Shown here piece by piece: positions 44,201 to 54,846 of a DNA stretch of 64,000 bases; position 1 is the first letter of the stretch, and each line of letters opens with the position of its first letter. The notes under the pieces were generated by a model, which saw only the letters and a list, made by a program, of their open reading frames with translations, made no database searches and was not told where the DNA came from. Source of the DNA: Blastocladiella emersonii ATCC 22665 (lineage: Eukaryota > Blastocladiomycota > Blastocladiomycetes > Blastocladiales > Blastocladiaceae); NCBI GenBank assembly GCA_025594325.1, contig JANHCV010000016.1, forward strand, positions 248,001-312,000, written 5' to 3'. The translations under genes and the position numbers were made by a program.

Positions 44201-45536
44201 TCGAACCGCACGTCCTCCATCTACACGCCATGCGTTCACGGGTCAGTGACCATGGCCGACGCGGTGGCCATCGACCGCCCGGAGCCGTACCTTGACCTCG
44301 CTGACGCCGAGCGCCATCGAGTACATTTGAGCGTTGCGCAAGCTGACCAGGAGCACCTCCTCGTTGGGCGTGAGCGCCATGTTGGTGATATCGACGGCCT
44401 GGTCTTCCGGGAGGACGTATTCACGCGACTTGCGGTAGCTCGCCTCGTCCGTCTTGTCGTAGATGGTCAGCACGCCGGCCTGGCACCCGCAGATGAACCC
44501 GCGCGTGTACGGCAGGATCGCGAACACGTCGCGGTGCAGGCCCGACGGGCCGTGCGTGTTGATCACGTCGACTTTCGGCTCGCCGCCCTCGAACAGGATC
44601 AGGTGGCCGTCCGTCGAGGACGCCAGAATGCGTGACTCGGTCAGCCAGCAGTGTGTGATGTACGCCTACGCGAGTGATCGACGACGGGTAAGTCGGCGAT
44701 GAGCGGCGCTTCCCATCAAGTGAGCAGGCGGGGCGTACCTTGGCCTCGACCTTGGTGCTGCCAAACTGGCGCATGCTGCCCTCCATGTACCGGTAGCACT
44801 TGAAGACGCCGTTCCCGATGACCGAGACCTGCGACGCGTCCCACGGGTTGAAGGCGACCTGGTGCACCGTGTACCCGGCCACGTTGTTGGTGCGGACCGA
44901 CGCGATCACCTTGGCCTTCTCCCACGACCAGTTGTGCAGCATCCAGTCGGGCCCGCACGTCAGCGACGCTATGTACTTGGAATCGGCCGAGAAGCACAGC
45001 GACACGATCTCCTTGGGCGTGTCCGAATTGGCGCCGCCCGCGTTCCCGCCGCCGCCGGTGCTGCTCGCGGGCGCGACCGAGCCACCGGCCATGCCGCCGA
45101 GATTCCCAGACGGGTTCGCCGAGTCGGGCGGGAGCCCCGAGTTGACGCCGCCGCCGAGCCCGCGGCTGGCCTCGGACGACGGCGGGACCTGGCTCGCGTG
45201 GCCCGCCATACCCGTGGACCCGGCGGGCGACGGCGGTACGACGAGCACCTTGCGCTTGCGCAGCGTCATGAGGTCGTAGACGACGATGGACGCGCCGAGC
45301 TCGCCGCGCTCGGCAATCGCAATGAACCGCTTATTTGGGGCGAGCGCCATGGCCGTGATGGCGTCGCACGTGTCCTGCACCGGGATGAACTTTTGCGTGC
45401 GCGCCTCGGCATGGTAGATGACCGTGTTGGAGCCGCACGGGTACACGGCCGTCGAGTCGTCGAGCCAGTGGATGTTCCCGCGCACGTCGGCCTTGAGGCC
45501 GAACGCGTGCTTGTGCGCGACCGCGGCGATCGACAT
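41214..45536 (-). CDS. CFAP57: cilia- and flagella-associated protein 57 (WDR65)
   Basis: Seven exons: 45536-44739, 44665-44291, 44220-43606, 43532-42663, 42608-42309, 42239-42066 and 41999-41214 (1305 aa; human about 1250). Every join is in phase 0 and matches the family. The N-terminal half is WD40 ([49 protein letters not shown]); the C-terminal half is a long coiled coil ([49 protein letters not shown]). The exon 3 intron starts with GC rather than GT. A Gly/Ser-rich loop of about 65 residues near 105-170 is an insertion relative to animal proteins. CFAP57 is an axonemal factor for inner dynein arm g/d assembly. With IFT144 it shows that this organism makes a motile flagellum. Confidence 0.97.
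43533..43605 (-). other. GC-AG intron in CFAP57
   Basis: The donor is AAG|GCACGT and the acceptor GTGTGTAG, 73 nt. No GT donor nearby keeps the frame, and the splice produces TLK|EVAESQ, matching the family continuation. The donor otherwise follows the AG|GYACGT pattern of its neighbours. Confidence 0.88.
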
Positions 45537-45748
45537 AGTGGATGGGCTCGGTTCAGTTTACGTTGGAAAGTTGCATTGGGTTCTTGGTGAGGCCGAAGAG
45601 AGAGGCGGCCGAGGAAGGCGGGCCGCTCGACGCGTCGCGTCGCGCGTCGCGGGGTGCGAGACAGTGCTCACGTGCGCGGCGCGAATCCCTTTTCGCGATC
45701 GCGCTTTCGACGCCGCCGCTCTCGCTCTCGCCGCCACGAACGAAGCGC
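45537..45748. promoter_or_regulatory. divergent promoter between CFAP57 and the small gene at 45749
   Basis: A 212-bp shared region. It contains CGACGCGTCGCGTCGCGCGTCG near 45628. No TATA box. Confidence 0.45.
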
Positions 45749-46389
45749 ATGAATACCATGGAAGCCCAACACGCATCACCGACGAAACTTGCTGCATCTG
45801 TACCTCCGACAGCGACGCCTGCTAGTCCACGCGCTCCTGCATCAGCAGCGACCGAGTCGGCACCCGCGCCCGGTATGTCGGCCAACCTGCTCTGGGGCTG
45901 CGTCGCGATCTCTGACCGGTTTTCTCCGCTTTCGTAGCGAGCGAAGCCAGTTCCAGTGCCGCGGCGAACGCTGTCACGGCTCCAGCTGCTGACAACGCGC
46001 CTGTCGACTCCGCGCAAAATGCGCCATCGGATGAGCCGACCAAGGCCGATGCCGTAATGCAGGAAGCCGACACCGCTGCTACCGACGAACCGGTGAGCCG
46101 CCACGGCGTCCTCAAGTCGACCACGCCGTCGCTCATGCACCTCCCGCGCGCGCCCTGGCTACCGCCCTACCGTGAGGCCTCGGACGTGCCGCGCAAACCG
46201 CACAACAACCCGCCGTACCAGCGCCCGCGCAAGTTTGCGCGCGAGCCGACGCCCGTCCCGCTCCTCTCGGGCTCCGCGGCCATGATCCCCATGTGGCGCG
46301 CCTTCGAGCCCCCGCAGCTCTCGACGGCTGTCGCAGCGGCGGCGGCGGTGTCGCGGTCGCCGCCACGGGCAACGGGGACTAAGTCTTGA
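45749..46389 (+). CDS. small Pro/Ala-rich protein of unknown function, divergent from CFAP57
   Basis: Two exons, 45749-45872 and 45938-46389 (191 aa); donor G|GTATGTC, branch TCTGACC, acceptor CGTAG, phases agree. A second in-frame ATG lies at 45758. The first 110 residues are disordered (Ala/Ser/Pro/Glu). Residues about 114-180 look more conserved: RHGVLKSTTPSLMHLP, PWLPPYREA, then NNPPYQRPRKFAREP and PMWRAFEPP. There is no membrane segment or signal peptide. I do not recognise the family. The 212-bp divergent promoter shared with CFAP57 makes a flagellar or zoospore role worth considering, without proof. Confidence 0.65.
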
Positions 46390-47011
46390 TTGAGTAATAT
46401 ACGACGCGTGTGTTTCTACTTCTTTCGTAGGAGTTCGGCGGGGTGCAGGAGAGCGCTTCAAGCACCTGCGGTCGCGACTCGCCGTGTCCTTGGGCAGGGT
46501 CCGAGCCGTAGCAAAGATCTCCCCTGCTCAAGCTAGATCGACAAAAGGATACCCCTAGCTTTCACCCCGAAACTGAACAGCAAACGAAAATGCACGGAGC
46601 GCGTGAACACGTGATATCGCAACGCGTCTCGCATGTCTCATGGGCAGGTCAGTTTGCTCGAAGTTGGTGTGAAAGAAGGAATTGCGCGCCTAAAGCCCAA
46701 GGAAATGTTTCCTGAAAGTAAGATAGGGTGCTTCGTGAGCAACTTCGTGTCCATTGCTATCGTCAACAGCGCGCTCAGGCCTCAAGCGTTCAGATCTTCC
46801 AAGTTTGCGTCGATTTCGGCGGCAGGGTGCGTAGTGTAGCAGACCAAGCAAAGAGATTTGAATTATCAACGCAAATTAATTACAACCACAATAGAGCAGC
46901 TGCTCGACGTGAGAGAGCCACGACTTGCCTTGCGAATCCGAGTCGCTGCAGCCTTGGCCTGACGACCGCCAACGGCCCGATCAAAGCCAAAGACGAGATC
47001 ATCAACTAGCC
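46390..47011. other. intergenic region, lower GC
   Basis: Convergent space between the small gene and the F-box-like gene. More A/T than most of the window, especially 46640-46910. An ACGCGT lies near 46620. No gene supported. Confidence 0.5.
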
Positions 47012-49347
47012 CTATTCACTGTCCTCGTCGCTGCTCCATCCCACGTTACGGAGCACGGCAGGAACGAGATCCTTTTTCCACTCGGGGCTAGCGTCCGTGA
47101 GCTTGAGCAGGTCGCGGCGGACCCAGTTTGGGTCGACCGGAGTCAGCACGTCACAAAGAAGCTGTGCTGTTGGCATCGTCCACTCACAGTAAGCAGGATC
47201 AGCGGCCTCCGCGGAAAGCCGCGCGTGCAGCGTTTCGTCTGTTGCGAAAAAGGTGGGACACGGACAGCGCTGGTCACAGATGCACGTCCGGTTCAGCTCC
47301 GTTGGGCAATTGGCAAGGATAGTGTGCACAGCAAATCGCCACGGCGTCCACAATGCGGGTGCGTCCGGGTGGAGCGAGATGCTGAGACCGTGAAGCGAGG
47401 AGGATTTCGGGCATCGGTCATGCTTGACCAGCAGGACGTCGAGGTAGCTGAAAGAGGTGGTGCGGTGGCCCGTTTTGTCCGCGTTGGAAAGCTGACGTAT
47501 CGCATCAGCTTGAAGTTTCGGATCGTTGAGCATGTAAACGGTAAGATCCGCGAGATCAAGCGCGGCATCGGTTGCCAGGAAGCTGGGGTGTTCAAGAATC
47601 CCGCTGAAAAGTTGGGCAAAGACGTGAGCCGGGTTCTGAGAGTAAGGTGCGGTGATGAGAGCTTGAGTTAGGCCCGGGAAACGCGCAAGGAGCTGCGGAC
47701 GGGCATCCGAGTAAGGTTCAAAGAACTCGTCCAAGCTGATACCATTTTTGAACGCGAGCGATAGTCCGAAACAAAGCGGCTCGAGCTCATAAAGTTGCTC
47801 GATTATTCGGAGCGCTGGACGATGCGGAAACACGGGGTAAGTACTTACTCTGGGCGCGACCACGAGTGCAGGAGACTCAACGTACCATAAATGAGGTTGG
47901 ATTTTGCGGTGTCTGGGTCATACCGGTAAAGTTTCGTTGCCAGGTCAAACATCGCCTGATCGCAGTGTCGTACAGCAAGTCGAAGCTGGTCAGGAACGAG
48001 AGCCCTTAAGCCAAGGTCAACTGCTGCAAAGGATCGCACTTGTTCGACAGTCAAGCGGCGTTGACTAAAAGCGCGTGCAAGGTCCTCATCGAACTCTTGC
48101 TTTGCGCTCAAGTTACCAGTCCAGTAGTCTACAGTGCTGAAGTTCGCATCGGAGTCGGCAGCTTCATCGCTGTCAAATTCGTCGTAAACTGCAATGATTA
48201 GGCCCGGGTCCTTGCGAGAAAGTACAAGCTCGGCATAGAATCCGCCCATGTCCCATCCTTGACGCTTGAGCCAGCGGAGCTGTGCAACGATCGTTCCCTT
48301 GTGCAAGTGGGGCAGCTTCTCTAGAGCAGTCAGGATCAGGTCCGTTCCGAATTCGTCCTTGGCGAACTCGGCGATAACCTCGGAATCAATCCCAAACGGC
48401 TCCTGGTCGAGTCGCTGGAACGTGTCTACGTCCCACTGGCTTAGAGCGAGCGCCGCGAGATATTCGAGAAGACGTGTGGTGAGGAGCTCGCCTGAGTCGT
48501 ACTCGGACCAGAAATGCAGCGATTGTCCAATGGTTGCGTCGAACTCGCAGCTGAGACAATTGAGGTCGCGAATGGTGAAGGTGTGGAGATTGGGCAGGTT
48601 GGCCTTGAGGTCCACAACGAGATGCTCGAGGAGGTCCATCTCGCCCGTCAGCGCAAGAAAGATGGCGAGTTGGAAGACGAGAATGATCGGATGCCACGTA
48701 GCGGTACTTGACGGAACAGCGCCGGCCGATTTGACCACGGAGGCGAGGTAGGCCGAAAGCATATCGCCGCAACAAGTTAGGTTACGGCGTTGCAAGTCGG
48801 TGCGCAGAGCGAGAACGAGTCGAGAGAGAAGTGCTCGAGTGAACGGGAGCGCTTCTGGCTCGACCGTTATACCCCGCGCGGCGAATGCGACAATCATACG
48901 GTGCGACTCCAAGCGGCGGTTTAGGAACGCGCTCAGGTGCGTCCGTATCGGCCCGGGCGTACTGGGCCACTCTGGAACAAAGCTAAGGTTATCATTTTCA
49001 CGGACAACCAAGTGGCGAAGCCATGATAACTGCAAGGTGCCAGAGGCGGCGAGCGAGTGGAGCACACGCGAGGACTCGGCGAGCAATGACGTTGGCGTTG
49101 CGAGTGTGATAACCCGCTCGAGCACCTCGTAGGGTAGATCCGTGAGAAGCAAGGAGTTCATTGCATGGAGTTTGACGGGTTCATTCGCTTCATACGAGGG
49201 ACTAGGGTTGAGGGCAGGGGAGAGCAAGCGAACTGACCGCGAGGACTCGGCTTCACCTCTCCAGCCAGCTGTCGAGTCGCTCCCTGAGTCGCTCCCTGAG
49301 CCGCTCCCTGAGCCGCTCCTCGTGCTGAGCGCGCTGCTCTTAGGCAT
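47012..49347 (-). CDS. F-box-like protein with large helical C-terminal region
   Basis: Two exons, 49347-47886 and 47847-47012 (765 aa). The donor is TATG|GTACG; the acceptor is the second of two overlapping AGs (CAGAG|TAAG), because the first would create an immediate stop. Starts at 49347 (MPKSS) or at MNSLLL (about residue 62) are both possible; an upstream exon cannot be excluded. Residues about 64-100 (LTDLPYEVLERVITLATPTSLL) resemble an F-box. The rest is helical, balanced in composition and includes an acidic segment (DEFDSDEAADSD) and two Cys pairs in CICDQRCPCP. GC content is clearly lower than in neighbouring genes. No family recognised; an adaptor of SCF ubiquitin ligases is the best guess. 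Confidence 0.72.
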
Positions 49348-50873
49348 CCCGAAGTCGCCAGTCAAGACTTGGGATGTGTGGGAGGGCGCAGTGGTCCCAC
49401 AAGAAAGTCTTTGAGCGGTGAGAGCTGGTCTGTCGGCCGCTCCCGAACCAGGCGATCCAGCTGTGCCGCGTCTCCCTCGGCTCGAAGAAAGCGGTGTGAG
49501 CTTGCTGGCCACCAACGACGGTCGCGGCCATGTCTGAGGCCGCGGTTCAGCAACGGGCCATCATGCGTTACGATGGAATGGAAGACTCGTCTACGCACAT
49601 CTCTTTCGTTCAACGTTCGTCCCAGCAGAGCGGGGCCGCGGTAAGACGCTGACCGTTATGCCGGACGTCGACGCCGTGTGCCAACTTTTGTCCAAAGTCC
49701 AAGGCAAGGGCGGGGTCCCCCTCGTAGGAGCACAAAGCGCACGTGGATCATAACAGTAGCAACATATGCGAGGTTTTGCTCGCTGAAGTGCCTCAGGTGC
49801 TGGTGTTTATCAATCAACAAGATCAGAGACTCTAGTTTGGATATTTGATGGAAGCACTGCATCACAGGTACTGGTTTGGTGTGGTTTCGCGACCCAAGTC
49901 GCACCATAAATCTAGCAGATCTCGTCGTAGCGGACCGAGGACCAGACTCTCTGGTCGCTCCGGGAGCTACGCGCTCAGGGCGACGCAGCGAGGTTTGAGA
50001 GGCGGGCGAAGAGGGAGTGTCGGAGCGCCGGGGTGCAGGGAGGATCAAACGTTGCTGAGCAACGTCGGCCGAGGACGAACGGGGCGGAGGAAAAGGAGGG
50101 CGAGTGAGGGACGGGAAGGTCGGTGCCGCGGGTCGGCTGGTCGGTTCGCAGTGTTCATGGTCAGGTCCTGGTCTGTTGCATGGTATCGGTGGGCATCGAG
50201 GGTACGCATGACGGATCCACTGCGTGATTTATGAGTGAGCGACGCTCAAAGTTTTGCGTGCTGCGATCGGGTGACATCACGCGGGCCGTTGCCGGGAGCG
50301 ACGCGTCCTGAAACGCGTCGCGTCTTTCGCTTGTCCGCCTCTCCGATCGGCAGCATGGTTCCGCTCACGTCGCCCTCACTCATCGAATGTTGTTACCGTC
50401 AAGAGGTGACGTTCATGGAACTCGACCGCCACCGACCCGCGAGCAAGAAGGGGATCTCAACCGCCGCCGCCACCGCTCCGTGGTGTCTCCCACTCCCACG
50501 GTGACGCGATCTCGGCCCCGGCTGGGCCACACGGACGCGCGTAACAAGCGCAAGAAGAAGGAGCGGTTGAGCGTGCCTCGCGCACCACGGCGGGCCAGCC
50601 GTGGCCGAGGCGAGGGCTCTCCCCACACTGTCGCTGCCGTGCCACCATGACCCGCCATCTCGCACACCTTGCGCCAACTTGCTTCCTGCCATGCTCTCGA
50701 ACGCCGCGCTCACCCTGCCGAATCGGGAGAGCGCGCTTCTTCCTCGCGTCCGCTCGAATTCGGGCCGCGCCTCCGTGACGGCTCGCCCTCCTCCCTTCTC
50801 CGCCCAGACTCCTCGCTATCCTTCCATTCTTGCAGCTAGAGCTCCCCTCCTCCGCCACTCTGTCTCCTCTACC
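49348..50873. promoter_or_regulatory. 1.5-kb divergent intergenic region
   Basis: Between the F-box-like gene (-) and the type I membrane protein (+). A minus-strand frame at 49613-49362 (83 codons, starting MNERDVRRRVFHS) has reasonable composition and might be an upstream exon of the F-box-like gene, but I could not place its splice. GACGCGTCCTGAAACGCGTC at about 50299-50318 is another paired ACGCGT. The last 250 bases are C/T-rich leader. Confidence 0.4.
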
Positions 50874-53800
50874 ATGCCCGACTCTCCTCGGCCGCGGTGC
50901 GGGGCGCTGGCGGTCCCCCGAATTGGCCCTCGCCACCATGTACTCCTTACACGTATGCCTCTCGACCTGGTGACGGCCACGCTCGGGGCTAACGCCGATC
51001 CATTCGTGTAGTCGCCTACATCATCTGCACACTCGCATCACTTGCGCACCGCGCGGCGGGCACCTTCGTCGACGTCGGTCCGCGCTCGAACCTCCTCTTC
51101 ACGCCGCCGCCCGTGGCCTCGGCACCGCTCGCGCTGGCGGGCCCGCGGGCGCTACGCGGCGTGCCGCGGTACATCTCGTACGACCGGACGGGCCAGGTGC
51201 TCGTTTTTTCGGAGAGCAGCGCGTCGTGCTCGGGCTCGCTCATGGGCGTCGACGTGACCGTGTTCAACCCGACGCTGTCGATCAGCGACTCGCTGTTCCA
51301 GCAGTCCATCTGCGACGACTCGGCCGACGTGCAGGTGCTCAGCGTTGCCTTCGACCCGGCCAACGAGACCGTGTACGTCGCGTACCAGGTCGACGAGTCG
51401 CCGCCCTTCATCAACCTCGACCGCTTCGACGCGCTCTCGGGCACCGTCGAGAACATTGTGTCGTTCAACGCCACGAGCGGCCAGCCGTTCACGCTGTCGT
51501 CGATCCCGTCGCCGCTCGCTCCGTCGGACGGTCGCAGCGCGGCCGGCGGCAACGGGACGCACTCGACGGGCAACGGGCGCAATGCCACCTCGCGGGCCGT
51601 CAAGGACGGCAGCGGCAAGCGCGCCACGGCCAACACAACCGCCGCGGGCTCGCGGACCACGCGGCTGTTCGCGAGCGCCAACGAGGCAGTGTGGTACATC
51701 CAGGACGGCTTCGTGGACCTGGCGCTGCTGTACCCGCTCGGCAACACGGTGGTCTCTAGCACGTCGACGGTCCTCCCGCCCATGCTCCGCGCCGCCGACG
51801 CCGACGCCGACGCCCCCGACTCGGGCGGCCGGCTGTACGCCGTGGTGCGGTCCGACGCCGACGGGTCCCTGTACCTGCACATGCAGGACGCGTTCGACCC
51901 CCTCGCGCACATCTACGACGTGGATCTGCTCACGGCGGCGCCGGCCCGGCTCTACTCGCCGCCGCCCATGCCGCGCCTCGCCACGTACCTCGCGGACCGC
52001 GCGGGGACGCCCGTCGACAAGGCGCCCACGGCGCGTCAGGCGCTCCGCGTGTGTGGTGCGTCCGTGTACCTCGCCATCGAGCACCCGGCGGCGGCCGGTG
52101 GCAAGTCGCGCCTCTCGTTCCGCACCTTCAGCGCCGTCGACCTGACCGAGGTCGCGACCGCCGACGCCCTCGCGCTCGACGAGGTCCTCGACATGGAGTG
52201 CGAGGCCAAGACAGGCAACCTGCTGCTGCTGACGCGGTCGACAACGACGGCCGAGGCGAGACCCGCCGCCGCCAGCGGCCGCAAACCCGCGCCCCCGCGC
52301 GAGGCCGGCCCGCGCGAGTCGCTCGTGACGCTGTCGCCGACGCTACGGATCGTGGCCTCGGAGCCGTTTGGGCAGGTGACCAAGCTCGCGCCCGACAACT
52401 CGACGAGCGTCGCGTTCCGCCGCATCGGGCTCGGCCTGCCCGTGCACGGCGGCAGCTCGGTCGTGACGCTGCTGCAGTCCGCGTACAACGCGTCGCGGCC
52501 CGACCTCGACGCGGGCAGCCGTTCGGCTGACCCCGAGCTGCTCCTCGCGGCCACGGCCAGCGTCGATTGCCTCCAGTCCTCGAGCGCGGTGCGGTCCGCG
52601 GCGGCGGCGGCCTCGGCGGCGTCGACGAGCCTCAACGCGACGTCGGTCGCCTCGCTCGCGCGCGCGACGGGCGGGTACCTGTGCGCGCCGTGCAGCCTCG
52701 CGCAGACGGGCAACGCGCCGGGTGCCATGATCTCGCAGGTCGGGGATACGGGCACGACGTGCCTGTTCCTCCGCGCGACCACGGGCCTTGTCACGAGCGG
52801 CGGCACCGCCTCCGACGGCGACGCGGACGCAGCGAGCGGGTCGGACGGCGGCGACGGCAGCGGCGGTGGGGCGGGCACGAGCGAGCCCAACTCGACCGAG
52901 TGCCCGCCGCCGTACTACTACGACGCGACCATCGGGTCGTGCCGGTTCTGCACGGGCGAGGCCGACGGCGACTCGTGCCGCACTGTGCAGGAAGCCGGCG
53001 CCGCCAACTCGGTTACGGTCGTCTCGGGCGTCAACCAGCTGATTGGGCTCGTGGCCGGCGCCGGCGCGCTCGCGGGCGTCCTCGGCGGGCTCATGTGGCA
53101 CCGCCGCGCCGTGAGCGCGCAGGCCGACCTCGAGCGCGGCGTCGACCCCAAGGCGGGTGCCGGACTCGGCAAGCAGTACGAGCGCAACGACTCGTTCATG
53201 TCCGCGTACGACACGGACGCCGAGGCCTCGGGCATGTCGATGCCGTTGCCGCCCGGCCCGCCGCCGATCCTCCCGCTGCGCCACCTGCCGACCCCGCCGC
53301 TGCCGCGCGACGGGTACGGACACGGCTCCGCACACCACCGCGACTCGATCCTGTCGACGGCGACGGGCAACATTACGCCGTCGATCCTGGGCGACGCGCC
53401 CATGGTGCGTCACTTCCGCGACCGCACGGGGACCGCGCCACCGTCGTCGCGGGTGCAGCGCGGCCCGCTGCTGCAATTTGAGCCGTACGAGATCCCGCGG
53501 ACCGCGCTGCACGGCCGGTCGGCGAGCGGGCTCAGCGCACACTCCACCTCGTCTACCTCGTCGTCGGCGTTCCTCACGGGCTCGAGCATCCAGCACCTGC
53601 TCCACGGCAACCGCAGCGCGCCCGCGGTCCCGCGCGCCCTGCACACGGTGCCGCCGCGGTCGTACCACCCGCCGCCGCGCGGCGGCGCTGGGTCTGTGTC
53701 GAACTCTCTCTCTCGCGCCAGCGGGTCGGCGCCGCCAACGGCCGCGTCGGCGTGGAACCGCGCGCGGAACCGATCTGCGTCGCACAGTTTGCTCGATACG

Positions 53801-54595
53801 ACGCTGTACCACCCGACGGACCGCCGGCTTGTGGCGACGCCGACCTCGGCCACCATGCCGTCGATCCCCGGCCGCGCGTCGCTCCCGCGGCACCTCGGCG
53901 GCGGCGGGTCGCGGTCCGCGCCGCCCAGTACTGCGGCCGCGACGGGCCCGAACCACGTCCGCCTCGCGAGCGGCGCTACCGGGGTCACGGTCCCGCACTC
54001 GCGCGCGGCGAGCGGGCCGGCCACGGCCATCCCCGCCGATACCTCGGACCTCCTCGGCGGCGGGCTCGCGAGCAACGGCGCGACGCTGTACCGCCCGCTG
54101 GTCCACTCGCACACGTTCCCGCCGCTCGGGTACCCGTCGGCGGGGCTCGCGGCGTGGTCCGGGTCGCACGACTGGACCAACCAGTCCATGTCCATGTCCG
54201 GGATCCTCAGGTCGCTGCCCGTCCCCGCGTCGCCCATGCTCCCGCCCGCGCACATGATGTACGGCGCCGGCGGCGGCGTGGTGAACCCGTACCTCCCGCC
54301 GCACATGAACAACGCGTCGTTCATCCACTACACGGGCGGCAATGGGCTCATGTCGCCGTGCCTGTCGCCGATCCTCCCGCCCGGCCCGCTCGCGGCCACG
54401 ACCGCCGACCCGTACAGCGCCGCCGGCGGCGGCGGGATGTGGGCCGGGTCCGTCGCGTCCATGTACTCGCTCCCGTCCATGTTCGTCGGCAGCGCGCCGT
54501 GTCTCGGCGGGACCGCGGCCGGCGTCACGGTGCCCGTCCCGCCGCCGCCCGCGCGCACGGCCGCGCCGCCCGTCAAGGTCAAGCGCCGGTACTGA
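50874..54595 (+). CDS. large type I membrane protein with secreted N-terminal domain and Cys-rich juxtamembrane region
   Basis: Two exons, 50874-50952 and 51012-54595 (1220 aa); phase 1 splicing creates CTC and completes a signal peptide (VLLT|LAYIICTLASLAHRAAG, about 23-43). The ectodomain has repeated short strand-like units (ISYDRTGQVLVFSESSASC, VLSVAFDPANETVYVAYQVD), which suggests a beta-propeller-like fold, though no blade motif is certain. It has several Asn-x-Ser/Thr sites. A Cys-rich stretch (LCAPCSLAQTG, GTTCLFL, YDATIGSCRFCTGE, SCRTVQ) precedes one transmembrane helix at about 703-722. The 490-residue cytoplasmic tail is disordered and Ser/Pro/Gly-rich. Architecture resembles a receptor or adhesion protein. 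No family recognised. Confidence 0.78.
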
Positions 54596-54846
54596 CGGAC
54601 CGTTTTTGTTCTTATTGTTCCTGATTCCTTCTCCCTCTTTGCAACCCATGGCACGATCCACACCACGACCCACGACACGACCACCATCTGTTTGTTCTGC
54701 CACGATTCCATTCACACAGGCCGTGCGACTCTCCTCCTCCCTCATATATCTCATGGCATACCTTCTTCCACTCACTCACGCTGAAGAGTCAGACACACAA
54801 ATGTATTACACCACTCGGTCAGCCGGCTCGGAGGCCACCGCTTGAT
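54596..54846. other. convergent 3' region
   Basis: A 250-bp gap between the stop codons of two long genes. A T-rich stretch follows the + strand stop; nothing else seen. Confidence 0.5.

Noticed and set aside
49362-49613. An 83-codon minus-strand frame (MNERDVRRRVFHS...) as a separate gene
   Set aside because: Plausible composition, but it ends just before and overlaps the leader of the F-box-like gene with no matching splice. It may be an upstream exon, so I did not call it a gene.
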